Assembly (NCBI GenBank): GCA_050954785.1
Contig: JBPBQO010000001.1
Span: 62,001-126,000, forward strand
From: Lichenicola sp050954785
Lineage (GTDB): Bacteria > Pseudomonadota > Alphaproteobacteria > Acetobacterales > Acetobacteraceae
Length of the DNA: 64,000 nt
Direction of reading: 5' to 3'
Below the pieces are notes generated by a model. That model saw only the letters and a program-made list of their open reading frames with translations. It was not told where the DNA came from and did no database searches. Of this stretch, positions 1 to 8,430 are shown in pieces (the stretch's first letter is position 1; every line of letters starts with the position of its first letter). The position numbers and the translations under genes were made by a program.

Positions 1-367
1 CTTCTCCATTGCCATCGTCATCAACCGTGCCGCAGTGCAGGTACATGGAATGCGACATGGACGATCGCTTCGGGCCTGCGAAACCGGATGGTTCGGTCGG
101 TGCCATAAAATCCATGCCGTTCAGTTCTCTGGCTCCCCACTCCCGGCCAGCCACGGCAAGTAGATTTGAACAAGCGTTCTTACAGTCTGACTCTCATGTT
201 CATGAGGTAAGGCATTCGATGGCGCTGCCTCGCTATTTTCCCTTGATCCGCTTGCGTTCTGTTCGAAACACTCAACCTCACCTTTGACACGACGTTCTGG
301 TGCGAGCAGATTTGCCCGCGGGCTGAAGAATTGCCCAGGCCGCAAGAACGGCGGCACAGGAGGCGAC
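1..367. other. Left-edge intergenic region, possible partial minus-strand gene
   Basis: No gene is firmly supported here. On the minus strand a frame opens at an ATG at 113-115 and stays open to the left edge (38 codons), preceded by an in-frame stop two codons upstream. Its translation begins MDFMAPTEPSG and resembles nothing I recognise, and third-position GC is lower than in neighbouring genes, so it is only a weak candidate for a divergent gene cut by the window. The stretch 116-367 is the presumed promoter region of the amidohydrolase. It holds a small inverted repeat, CTCATG-TT-CATGAG, at 193-206, which might be an operator for the SorC-type regulator encoded downstream; that is inference. 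Confidence 0.3.
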
Positions 368-1090
368 ATGACGCTGATCGTGGATGCACACAACCATGTC
401 GGGGTCCGGCCCGGAGCGCGGCAGTCCGGACCAGACTTGGTAGCGAAGATGGACACGGCCGGTATCGATCGCGCGGTGATCTTTCCGTTCGTCGAGGGAA
501 ACTTCGATAATCAGGCCGTCAGAGATGCGGCGCTTGCCTGCCCGAACCGCTTGATCCCCTACTGCGGGGTCAATCCCTGGCAACCGGACGCGGCGTCCGA
601 GTTCCGCCGCTGCGTCTCCGAGTGGAACTTCCGAGGCCTCAAGCTACATCCCACCATCAATGGCTTTCACCTGTCGGACCCGGTGCTGGTGGACCCGCTC
701 TTCGAGGAAGCCGCGTCACTCGGCGTTCCCGTGATCGTCCACGGTGCGAGCGATCTCCTGAACAGTCCGCCCGAGTTTGCCGAGATGGCGCGCCGACATC
801 CGCGGGTGCGGCTGCTGATGGCGCATATGGGCTTCTTCTGGTCGGTGGATCAGGCGATTTCCTACGCGAAAGCGTTGCCGAACCTGATCCTGGAAACCTC
901 GCGTGCGCCGATCTTCGAGATCGCCACGGCCGTACGCGAGCTCGGGCCGGACAAGGTGGTATGGGGCACCGACTCTCCGTTCGTCGACTACGAGTGGGAG
1001 TTCCGCAAGATGGAGCGCTGCACCACCGACCGTGCGGTTTACGAGCGGGTGGTTGGCGGCACCATGAGTGAGATCCTGGGCCTTGCCTGA
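368..1090 (+). CDS. Amidohydrolase family 2 (TIM-barrel metal-dependent hydrolase)
   Basis: 240-residue member of the amidohydrolase/decarboxylase (ACMSD-like) superfamily. Visible motifs are the N-terminal metal-binding HNH (residues 8-10), GLKLHP (90-95), the strand-end His in IVHG (about 125), MAHMG (151-155) and GTDSP with the catalytic-type Asp at about 202. Members hydrolyse or decarboxylate cyclic or carboxylated small molecules; the substrate cannot be read from sequence. I chose ATG 368 because an AGGAGG-like site lies just upstream; a longer in-frame start at 284 would add 28 low-complexity residues. It heads a plus-strand run with a SorC-type regulator, an MFS carrier and a lactonase-like hydrolase, suggesting a catabolic cluster for a lactone or sugar acid. 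Confidence 0.85.
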   Translation: MTLIVDAHNHVGVRPGARQSGPDLVAKMDTAGIDRAVIFPFVEGNFDNQAVRDAALACPNRLIPYCGVNPWQPDAASEFRRCVSEWNFRGLKLHPTINGFHLSDPVLVDPLFEEAASLGVPVIVHGASDLLNSPPEFAEMARRHPRVRLLMAHMGFFWSVDQAISYAKALPNLILETSRAPIFEIATAVRELGPDKVVWGTDSPFVDYEWEFRKMERCTTDRAVYERVVGGTMSEILGLA

Positions 1091-2126
1091 CTGGCATCCC
1101 GTGGACCCGCGACCACTGGACCGGGAACACCCGCCGGCACGTGCCGATCGATCCACTGAACGCATATCACCGGATCGTTTAGACCTATCGCCGGACCGTC
1201 GCCTCGATCTCGCCGCCCGTGCTGCCTGGCTCTACCACGCCAAGAACCGACGTCAGGACGAGGTCGCGCGCACCCTCAACCTGTCGCGCCAAACCGTGCA
1301 GCGCCTGATCGCCCTTGCGGCGTCCGAGAACCTGATCCGCTTCCAATTGGTGCACCCGCTCGCTGCCGCGATTGAGCTGGCCGATCGCCTGTCGGATCGC
1401 TTCGGCCTCGACTATGCCGAGGTAGTACCATCCACCGGTTACGCACCCGACGACACTGCCTCGCTCGCCGCCGCCGCCGCTTTCTACCTTGAAGCCCTGT
1501 TTGTCTCCACGGACCCTGTGACGATCGGCATCGGTGGGCAGCGGGTGCTGCGCGAGGCCGCTCTGCGCATTGCGCCGATGCAGCGGCCTATGCACCGGCT
1601 GGTGTCGCTGATGGGCACGCTCACCCGCCAAGGCCGCGCTGGCCATTACGACGTCATCATGGGCATGGCCGAGCGCATTGGTGCGCAATGCTTTCCGCTG
1701 CCGATGCCCGTGGTGACGGGCACGGTAGAAGAGAAAACGGTGCTGCAGGCGCAGACGGCATTCCACGCCTGTTTTACCCTGGTGCAGGAAGCCGATCTAC
1801 TGATGATGGGCATCGGTTTCATCGGTCCGGATGCTCCGCTACACCGCGATGGTTTCATCAGTGCCGACGAACTCAACGACGTCATCGGTGCCGGTGCGAT
1901 CGGCGAGCTGCTCGGCAACTGTTTCGACAGGCAAGGCAACCTCATTAAAACCGGCTATCACGCCCGGCTGACGTCCTTTGCTCTGCCGCAGCCCGCCAGA
2001 TGTCGCACTATTATCGTGCAACGCGGTCCGGAACGGGTAGTGCCACTGCGTGCGGCGCTTTCGGCCCGGCTGGCCAACGGCCTGATTACCGATGAGGACA
2101 CTGCGCGCCGGCTTCTCGACGACTGA
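1068..2126 (+). CDS. SorC/DeoR-type sugar-binding transcriptional regulator
   Basis: 352 residues with the SorC-family layout: an N-terminal helix-turn-helix (about residues 62-82, around EVARTLNLSRQTVQRL) followed by a roughly 260-residue sugar-phosphate-binding domain related to GlcN6P deaminase/NagB folds. SorC proteins bind DNA as tetramers and respond to phosphorylated sugars or polyols. The GTG at 1068 overlaps the end of the amidohydrolase by 23 bp; a GTG at 1101 would leave a 10-bp gap instead, and neither has a strong ribosome site. Its place inside the run suggests it controls the amidohydrolase, MFS and lactonase genes. No motif tells which sugar it senses. Confidence 0.88.
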   Translation: MRSWALPDWHPVDPRPLDREHPPARADRSTERISPDRLDLSPDRRLDLAARAAWLYHAKNRRQDEVARTLNLSRQTVQRLIALAASENLIRFQLVHPLAAAIELADRLSDRFGLDYAEVVPSTGYAPDDTASLAAAAAFYLEALFVSTDPVTIGIGGQRVLREAALRIAPMQRPMHRLVSLMGTLTRQGRAGHYDVIMGMAERIGAQCFPLPMPVVTGTVEEKTVLQAQTAFHACFTLVQEADLLMMGIGFIGPDAPLHRDGFISADELNDVIGAGAIGELLGNCFDRQGNLIKTGYHARLTSFALPQPARCRTIIVQRGPERVVPLRAALSARLANGLITDEDTARRLLDD

Positions 2127-2188
2127 CCTGCACGTTCCGTCGATATTCAGCAAACCAGAGCCGTACAGCGGCCAAAAGGGAAACGATC

Positions 2189-3616
2189 ATGAACATCCGG
2201 CAAATGGCACCTCCTTTATCGTCATCCGCCGCCCGCGTTTCGTTGTTCGGCCGTATCGCCGGCACCTGGTCGTGGAGCGCGATGGGGCTGCTGTGGCTGA
2301 TCTACGCCATGAATACCAACATGCGGCAGTGGTTCAGCCTCGTGCAGCCCTCGCTGGTGCAGGAGTTCCACCTCACGCCCGCCGCCATGGGGTTCTACAC
2401 TGGTCTTTTGACCATGTCGGTCGGCGTATCGGGTGTTGCTTTATCGCCCTGGCTCGATCGCGGTGGCCATGGCTGGGCACGCAAGTACCGCCATCTGCCT
2501 ATCGCATTATGCTATTTCACGTTTTCCGTGCTGAGCGGCATCAATGCGCTGTCTGCCAGCTTCGCGTTGCTGTTTTGCTTTCAGCTGGCCAAGAACCTGG
2601 CCAGCGGCATCGGCGAAGCGTCCGAGGTTACCGCGGTGGCGGAATGGTGGCCGCTCGAAAGGCGGGGGTTTGCGCAGGGTCTGCACCATACAGGGTTTCC
2701 GTGGGGCTCCCTGCTTGGCGGTTTAGCCGTCTCTGCAGTCTTCGCCATGTTTGGAAGCCAGAACTGGCGATACGTGTTTCTGATCCTGCCCTGGCTGTTG
2801 CTGCCGACCTTGTTCGTGTTCTGGCGCTTCTCCACGGCGGAGCGATACGCCGCCTTCAACGCCGACACACGCCGGCGCGGGTTGACCCCGCCCTTGCTCG
2901 AGGACGTCGACGGCAACGCCCTGCATGCGGCGCCTGGTGCCTTCGGCCGCGCCATCGCCAACCCGAACATCCTGGTGTCCTCCATTGCCTCTGGCCTTGC
3001 GAACTTCAGCCTGTACGGCATCAGCTTTTGGTTGCCGCTCTACCTCGCCTTCGTGGCGCACTACTCGCTGGCCAAGGTCGCCACGCTGTCTGTGCTGTTC
3101 ACGATCACCGGCGGCATCGGCCAGATCCTGTGGGGCTCGATCTCCGACCGCCTGGGCCGCAAATACAGCCTGGTACTGATGTTCATCTGGCTGACGGTCG
3201 CGTTCCTGCTGTTCCGGTTCGCTGGCAGCAGTCTCGCTGCTCTCGTGGCGGTCCAGTTGTTTGCAGGGCTTGCCACCAACGGCGTTTATCCGGTGCTCTA
3301 CGCACTTGCCTCCGATTCCAGCGAACGCGGCGCGGTCGGCATCGCAAATGGCCTCAACATGGGTGGCGTGGTGCTGGGCGGCTTCGGCACGATCGTCGTC
3401 GGCGAGATCATCGAACTGGGCGGTGGCTACGCGTCCGACGCAGGGTTCCAGCTCAGCCTGTATTTCCTTGCCGGCACCATGGCCGTGGCGGCGGTGATGA
3501 TCGCCCTGCTGACCCGCGAGACCGCAGGACGCTTTATCCATCTCGATCGCGCGCTGGTCAGCCGGGAGTCCTGCCATCGGGGCGCGCTCATCCCGACCCG
3601 CCGGCCGACCAACTAA
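2189..3616 (+). CDS. Major facilitator superfamily transporter
   Basis: 475 residues with about twelve hydrophobic segments. The A-motif-like loop SDRLGRK sits near residue 320, between the sixth and later helices, as in MFS carriers of organic anions and sugars. It starts at ATG 2189 behind AAAAGGGAAACGA, a very clear ribosome site whose 13 bases recur exactly before the next gene. It lies 62 bp after the regulator and 38 bp before the lactonase-like gene, so co-transcription is likely and it is the presumed importer for this cluster's substrate. Substrate unknown; the central loop (about residues 225-255) is hydrophilic, as is usual for the family. Confidence 0.9.
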   Translation: MNIRQMAPPLSSSAARVSLFGRIAGTWSWSAMGLLWLIYAMNTNMRQWFSLVQPSLVQEFHLTPAAMGFYTGLLTMSVGVSGVALSPWLDRGGHGWARKYRHLPIALCYFTFSVLSGINALSASFALLFCFQLAKNLASGIGEASEVTAVAEWWPLERRGFAQGLHHTGFPWGSLLGGLAVSAVFAMFGSQNWRYVFLILPWLLLPTLFVFWRFSTAERYAAFNADTRRRGLTPPLLEDVDGNALHAAPGAFGRAIANPNILVSSIASGLANFSLYGISFWLPLYLAFVAHYSLAKVATLSVLFTITGGIGQILWGSISDRLGRKYSLVLMFIWLTVAFLLFRFAGSSLAALVAVQLFAGLATNGVYPVLYALASDSSERGAVGIANGLNMGGVVLGGFGTIVVGEIIELGGGYASDAGFQLSLYFLAGTMAVAAVMIALLTRETAGRFIHLDRALVSRESCHRGALIPTRRPTN

Positions 3617-3654
3617 ACCGGCTTGGACAACACGCAAGAAAAAGGGAAACGACT

Positions 3655-4446
3655 ATGCCGAAAAGCGACAATGGAACTGTCCGCCGCCTGTGGGCACTCG
3701 AAGGCGGCACCCTGAGCGAGGATCGAAGCAACCTCGTGGTGGGCGAGAAGGGACCGGTGACCGTGCCATGTCCCTGCTTCCTGATCGAGCATGCGCGTGG
3801 CCTTGTGCTGCTCGACACCGGCCTGGTGCCCGCCGCCGCCGCCGATGCCCGCGCCGTCTACGGCGATATGGCCGACGAGCTGCAGATCAGCCTGACCCGC
3901 GAGCAGTGTGTCGACCATCAGCTCGGCGCTCTCGGCTTCAAGCCGGACGACATCGACCACGTGATCATGTCGCACCTGCACTGGGACCATACCGGCGGCA
4001 TGTTCCTGTTCCCGCGTGCTCAGTTCCACGTCATGAGCGGCGAGCTGCAGTATGCCTACTGGCCGCTACCTGCCGGCCCACTCTACCGCCGCGAGGACAT
4101 CGAGCCCACACGCGGTTTCAACTGGAACCAGATCGAGGCTCCGGAACTCGATTTGTTCGGCGATGGCAGCATCGTCATTATCCATCTCCCGGGCCACACG
4201 CCCGGCAACGCCAGCGTGCTTGTCCGTCTGCCGACCGAAACCATCATCCTGGGAGCCGACACCGCCCATCTGCGTTCCGGCTACCTGGCTGACCGCCCGA
4301 TGCCGTCGGACTGGAATACCCTTGAATCCGTCCGCTCTATCCGTCGCCTTCGAGCTTTGACGCAGTCTCTTGGTGCAAGACTTTGGCTGCTTCACGACCC
4401 TGAGGATTGGGCGGAGAACAAGCATGCACCAGAGGTATATTCTTGA
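3655..4446 (+). CDS. Metallo-beta-lactamase-fold hydrolase, N-acyl homoserine lactonase-like
   Basis: 263 residues of the MBL superfamily, close in layout to AttM/AhlD-type lactonases. The two-metal site is visible: HLHWDH (107-112), His at about 181 in HLPGHTPGN, Asp at about 202 in GADTAH and a late His near 247 in LLHDPED. Such enzymes open lactone rings, either of acyl-homoserine lactones or of sugar-acid lactones. The context (sugar-type regulator, MFS carrier, amidohydrolase) favours a catabolic lactone substrate over quorum quenching, but this is inference. ATG 3655 follows AAAAGGGAAACGA, the same ribosome site used by the MFS gene. Confidence 0.87.
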   Translation: MPKSDNGTVRRLWALEGGTLSEDRSNLVVGEKGPVTVPCPCFLIEHARGLVLLDTGLVPAAAADARAVYGDMADELQISLTREQCVDHQLGALGFKPDDIDHVIMSHLHWDHTGGMFLFPRAQFHVMSGELQYAYWPLPAGPLYRREDIEPTRGFNWNQIEAPELDLFGDGSIVIIHLPGHTPGNASVLVRLPTETIILGADTAHLRSGYLADRPMPSDWNTLESVRSIRRLRALTQSLGARLWLLHDPEDWAENKHAPEVYS

Positions 4447-4546
4447 GGACGGCCAGCTGTCGGGTCGAGATGCGATGATCACCGTCAACATCATTGCCGC
4501 CCATATTGCTGACGAGGCGTGCAGGTTTGATGGATCGGGTCCAGGA

Positions 4547-4563
4547 TGAATCGCTGTGATTCA
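4547..4563. terminator. Short inverted repeat between convergent genes
   Basis: TGAATC-GCTGT-GATTCA, a perfect 6-bp stem with a 5-base loop, sits between the lactonase-like gene (ending 4446) and the minus-strand 625-residue gene (ending 4580). It may help end transcription from either side. No T-run follows, so it is not a classical intrinsic terminator. Confidence 0.3.
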
Positions 4564-4579
4564 CTTGTTCGGGACTATG

Positions 4580-6457
4580 TCAGGCCGGCATCAGTGCGTG
4601 TTCGTGCAGCATGACGTCGATGGCCGCCATGGCCTTGGCTTCGTCGATCCAGAAGTTGCAGATCGACGGGATGAAATCATCACCCAGCCTGACCGCCAGC
4701 TCGGCATCCGGCATGTCCTCGACAGCATCTTCAGAAATGAACACCAGCGGCGTCGGATTCTCCATCTTATCCGGGTGGTGATAGATGGACCGGTCGCCGA
4801 GATGGTTGAGGTTCCATCGGTTGGTCAGCAGAAGGCCGGGGATGTTGCAGACCCAGCGGTATTTCGCGAGCCCGGCGCCCCAGATGGCGATCAATGCATC
4901 GGCCTCGTGGCCACACGCCAGGCTCTCGGTGATCGGCAGCCCGATGGTGCTGACGATCTCGATGCCGGTGCCAATCGCCGCATCCTGCATCGCCATCACC
5001 AGGTCGCGCTCCATCATGATCGGGCTGCACACGGCACCCGGCTCGCCGTGGCTCCAGATGAAGTCGTCCTGGTTGCCGATACGGCTGTTATGGCCATCCA
5101 CCACCAGCACCGCCTTACCCAACGTGCTTGCCAGGTGCGTGACCAGCGTCGTGCAGAAGCTTTGCAGGTCGACGATGGTCCGGTTCTCGACCCGCAGCCC
5201 GAACATGATGACCGGCACGCTGTCGATGCGGGCCTGACGGCAGATCGAAGCCGGCGAGGTCGGGCCGAGCGGCCGAATCGTCGCCAGGATCCGGGTTCGC
5301 ACATCCGCGGTCACCTTCATCGAGGATGAGCGGATCAGGGTCTGGCCATTCGCGTAGAAGGATGGGATCGCCTCCGTCAACGGCTCTGTCCGACGGTCCA
5401 CGAGACCGAGCAGCTCGGGGAAGATCGCGTCGAGCGGGCCATACATTTCGGGTTCGTAAAGCGCCTCGAACACCATGAAACGCGGCAGCTTCGCCTTCGG
5501 CACGCTGGAAACGATCGAGCCGATACCGGAAATGTCGTTCCACAGAACGTGGCCGATATGCATCGCGGTCACACCGCGCCAGGCATGCACCGGCTCGGTC
5601 GTTTCGAGCGCGAAATAGGGTGCCAGCAGGTTCCCGTGCTGCGCGATGCGGGCAAAGAACTCGCGGAACATTTCCGGCAGATGCGCGCGCATCGTGTCCG
5701 GATAGAACCCGACGAACACGCGTCCCTCGGGAATGAAGATGCCGACGATCCGGAAATAGATTTCTCCGGCGATCAGGAACATGACGGTCCCGGTGCCCTC
5801 GTCGACCGCGCGATAGGCGTAGATCACGCCATGCATGATCAGCGCATGCCGGACGATCATCGGCCGGCCGTCGATCGGCGACGGAAAAACCATGTGCCCG
5901 TGCTCGATGAAGGCCAGGCTCTGCTGCTGCAACGCTCCCGCACTGAGCAGGCCATACAGGTAGCTGCGCTGGAACGGCTGTCTGCGCGATCCGAAATCGA
6001 TTACCTGGCTGTTCGGATGTCCGGGGTTTACCTGGTCGACCTGGACATAGCGGGTGGCTGTGTCGAAGCTGCCCAGGAACAGGCCGAGAATTTCTGCCCG
6101 GGTTCCTTCGGGCAAACGGAAGAATGCTTCCTCCCGCTCGTCGAGCGCCGGCGGCGCCGGGGTTTCCATAATCTTTTTCCAGAGCCCGTCGAACAGCGAG
6201 CAGCTCGCTTCGGTCAGGATCCGGCTCGCGTCCGACGGCAGTTCATGGACCGAACCGCCAAGCCGGTTGAGGTTCTCGTCGAGATACCACGTCGCTTCAG
6301 TGCCATCGTCATGCCGGAAACACAGGAGGATGAGCGGCGCCAAGCCGAGATAGGCCACTGTGGGTGTCCAGCCGGCAATATAGACCGCGGGCTTGCCGTC
6401 GTTCCGGACTTCACCAAGCTGGTCTACGTCCACCAGCATGCTGTCGTGTAGAAACAT
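4580..6457 (-). CDS. Uncharacterised 625-residue protein with a possible glycosyltransferase-like C-terminus
   Basis: I do not recognise the family. It has no signal peptide and no clear membrane helix except modest hydrophobic strands (for example around YLGLAPLILLCF, residues 36-47). The N-terminal 300 residues look beta-rich and contain many His and aromatic residues. The last 230 alternate strand and helix like a Rossmann half: VPVIMFGLR, KAVLVVDGHNS, IEIVSTIGLPITES, and then ADALIAIWGAGLAKYRWVC near residue 525. That last element recalls the GxGL nucleotide-sugar-binding motif of GT61-type (DUF563) glycosyltransferases; this resemblance is a guess. ATG 6457 has AAGG about 10 bases upstream. 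It stands alone, convergent with the lactonase-like gene and divergent from the dienelactone hydrolase. Confidence 0.75.
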   Translation of the reverse strand: MFLHDSMLVDVDQLGEVRNDGKPAVYIAGWTPTVAYLGLAPLILLCFRHDDGTEATWYLDENLNRLGGSVHELPSDASRILTEASCSLFDGLWKKIMETPAPPALDEREEAFFRLPEGTRAEILGLFLGSFDTATRYVQVDQVNPGHPNSQVIDFGSRRQPFQRSYLYGLLSAGALQQQSLAFIEHGHMVFPSPIDGRPMIVRHALIMHGVIYAYRAVDEGTGTVMFLIAGEIYFRIVGIFIPEGRVFVGFYPDTMRAHLPEMFREFFARIAQHGNLLAPYFALETTEPVHAWRGVTAMHIGHVLWNDISGIGSIVSSVPKAKLPRFMVFEALYEPEMYGPLDAIFPELLGLVDRRTEPLTEAIPSFYANGQTLIRSSSMKVTADVRTRILATIRPLGPTSPASICRQARIDSVPVIMFGLRVENRTIVDLQSFCTTLVTHLASTLGKAVLVVDGHNSRIGNQDDFIWSHGEPGAVCSPIMMERDLVMAMQDAAIGTGIEIVSTIGLPITESLACGHEADALIAIWGAGLAKYRWVCNIPGLLLTNRWNLNHLGDRSIYHHPDKMENPTPLVFISEDAVEDMPDAELAVRLGDDFIPSICNFWIDEAKAMAAIDVMLHEHALMPA

Positions 6458-6658
6458 AACCGCTGGACCTTTTCAGCTCGGAAGGACCGGCTTCGGCAGC
6501 CGGAGACGAAAGCCGCATTGTCGCGCGGCTGGGTTGATCGGCCAAGTCATAAGAGCGCGGACGATGGACCGAGGGTCGCATCGGGTCACCATCGACGACG
6601 AAGGTGTCGGCGGGCGATGGTGACACGATACGAAACGACCATGCTTGGGAACCAGACA

Positions 6659-7435
6659 ATGATCATCACGACCGACGAGACTGCGGACATTCCTGTTCCC
6701 GGCGCACCGTCTTCGATGCGGTTGCACCTGTTCCGGCCAGCCGTGTCTGGCCGGTATCCGGGGATCCTGCTGTTTTCAGAGATCTACCAGGTAACGGACC
6801 CGATCCGCCGGCTTGCCGCGATGGTGGCCGGACAGGGTTATGTCGTGGCGGTGCCGGAGGTCTATCACGAGTACGAACCGGCAGGCACGGTGCTGCGCTA
6901 CGACGCGCCGGGCACCGAGCGGGGCAATGCGCTCAAATTCGCCAAGCCGGTTGCCGGGTTCGATGCCGATGCGCGTGCAGCGGTCGGCTTCCTGCACGAC
7001 CATCCGGCCTGCACCGGCCGGATCGGCACTCTCGGGATCTGCCTCGGCGGCCATCTGGCGTTTCGCGCGGCACTCGATCCGGCGGTGTCGGCAGTGGCCT
7101 GCTTCTATGCCACCGACATCCACTCGAAATCGCTCGGCGAGGGCCGGAACGATGACAGCCTGGCCCGGATGGACGAGCTCAAGGCGGAGGCCCTGTTCGT
7201 CTGGGGCCGACAGGACCCGCATGTTCCGTTCGCCGGCAGGCAGACGATCCGCGAACGGCTGGAGGAGGCCGGCGCGCGCTACGAATGGCATGAGGTCAAC
7301 GGCGCGCACGCATTCCTGCGCGACGAGGGTCCGCGTTACGACCCGGCCCTGTTTCTGCAGGCGATCGGCTGGACGCTGGCCCTGTTCCAGCGGACGCTGG
7401 GCGGACATGAACCGGCCGGGCCAGCCTCCGGCTAG
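6659..7435 (+). CDS. Dienelactone hydrolase family protein
   Basis: 258-residue alpha/beta hydrolase of the DLH family. The catalytic triad reads Cys128 in GICLGGH, Asp186 in GRQDPHVPF and His217 in NGAHAFL, with Cys as nucleophile as in carboxymethylenebutenolidase. Family members hydrolyse dienelactones from ring-cleavage pathways or other small esters. No other aromatic-degradation genes are nearby, so the substrate is open. I chose ATG 6659 because GGGA lies 7 bases upstream; in-frame ATGs at 6617 and 6641 are alternatives. A 200-bp divergent region separates it from the 625-residue gene. Confidence 0.88.
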   Translation: MIITTDETADIPVPGAPSSMRLHLFRPAVSGRYPGILLFSEIYQVTDPIRRLAAMVAGQGYVVAVPEVYHEYEPAGTVLRYDAPGTERGNALKFAKPVAGFDADARAAVGFLHDHPACTGRIGTLGICLGGHLAFRAALDPAVSAVACFYATDIHSKSLGEGRNDDSLARMDELKAEALFVWGRQDPHVPFAGRQTIRERLEEAGARYEWHEVNGAHAFLRDEGPRYDPALFLQAIGWTLALFQRTLGGHEPAGPASG

Positions 7436-7470
7436 GTCCGGCCGATCGCGCGTTTGGCAGAAGATGGCGA

Positions 7471-8328
7471 CTACGGTTTGCGGAACTTCAGCACGAAATT
7501 GTCGGCCTCGCCGATCGCTGCGTAACGGTCATGGTCCTGTGCGCCGAGCGCGAAGGTGGGCGGCAGGGTCCAGACCCCCTTCGGCCAGTCGGCGGTGTCC
7601 TTCGGGTTGGCGTCCATCTCGGAGCTGGCCACGAACCGGAAGCCGGCCGCGCGGGCCTGGGCGATCGCCGAATCCTGGCTGACATAGCCGTCCTTGGCCT
7701 GCGGATCGTAAGCCGCCGTGCGATGACCGCGATGGTCCTCGATGCCCAGGATGCCGCCCGGCTTGAGCGCCCGGTAGAACGCCGCCAGCATCTGCGGCGC
7801 ATCGCCCTGCTTCATCCAGTTGTGCAGGTTGCGGAACGTCACCACCAGGTCGACGCTGTTGGCCGGCGCGATGTCGGCGGCACCCGCGGCCTGCGTTATC
7901 TTCACGTGGTCATAGCGGGCAGGTTGCGCGGCAAGCTTGTGGGCGAACGCCGAGTCCGGCTTCATCGGCGCACCACCTGCCGCGTAATACGTGCCGTGGT
8001 CGTGGAGATAGGGCGCCAGGATCTCAGTCCAGTAGCCGCCGCTCGGCCAGATCTCGACCACCGTATGGTTCGGCTTCAGCCCGAAGAAGGTGAGCTCCTG
8101 TGCCGGATGCCGTGCCTCGTCGCGCTTCGCGAAGGCCGGATCGCGATCGGGACTGGCGATCGCCGCCTGCAGGGCCGCGTCCGGCCGCATCGCTGCCTTG
8201 CCGGTCGCGGCACGAGCGATAGTGGTAGGCAAAACAGCCAGGCCGATGGCCAACAGCCCAAGTCCGAGCGTCCTGACCGGAGTGGGTGCGTGAGCAGGCG
8301 ATAGGCGAGTGCTTGGGCTTCGGATCAT
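7471..8328 (-). CDS. Exported predicted SAM-dependent methyltransferase (COG4798-like)
   Basis: 285 residues. An N-terminal signal peptide is clear: basic start, hydrophobic LGLGLLAIGLAVL (residues 21-33) and a cleavage-type ARA-A near 40. The mature part is a class I methyltransferase fold: motif I region VVEIWPSGGYWTEIL (90-104), DLVVTFRNLHNW as the motif II/IV region, and LKPGGILGIEDHRG as post-motif II. The acidic-loop sequence EIWPSGG departs from the usual E/DxGxGxG. Proteins like this are annotated as predicted methyltransferases; how an exported one obtains SAM is unexplained. ATG 8328 follows AGGA, and a longer frame starts at 8385. It is divergent from the condensation-domain gene. 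Confidence 0.85.
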   Translation of the reverse strand: MIRSPSTRLSPAHAPTPVRTLGLGLLAIGLAVLPTTIARAATGKAAMRPDAALQAAIASPDRDPAFAKRDEARHPAQELTFFGLKPNHTVVEIWPSGGYWTEILAPYLHDHGTYYAAGGAPMKPDSAFAHKLAAQPARYDHVKITQAAGAADIAPANSVDLVVTFRNLHNWMKQGDAPQMLAAFYRALKPGGILGIEDHRGHRTAAYDPQAKDGYVSQDSAIAQARAAGFRFVASSEMDANPKDTADWPKGVWTLPPTFALGAQDHDRYAAIGEADNFVLKFRKP

Positions 8329-8430
8329 GTGGACGGTCCTTGAGTGCTGCCGGCGATCAGGATGTGCGGCCTGCCTGCTCCGCACAACTTGGCTGGCGCG
8401 ATCATCGCTGCTGACGGATCATGCGTCGAC

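Noticed and set aside
9..287. 92-codon plus-strand frame at the left edge
   Set aside because: Poor codon pattern, no ribosome site and no recognisable similarity.
2092..4446. Apparent 784-codon frame joining an out-of-phase MFS translation to the lactonase
   Set aside because: The first 520 codons are the wrong frame of the MFS gene; the lactonase has its own ribosome site and start at 3655.
4556..5329. Long open frame on the plus strand antisense to the 625-residue gene
   Set aside because: It is low in recognisable structure, rich in His/Arg/Asp in a pattern typical of the reverse complement of GC-rich genes, and the minus-strand gene explains the DNA better.
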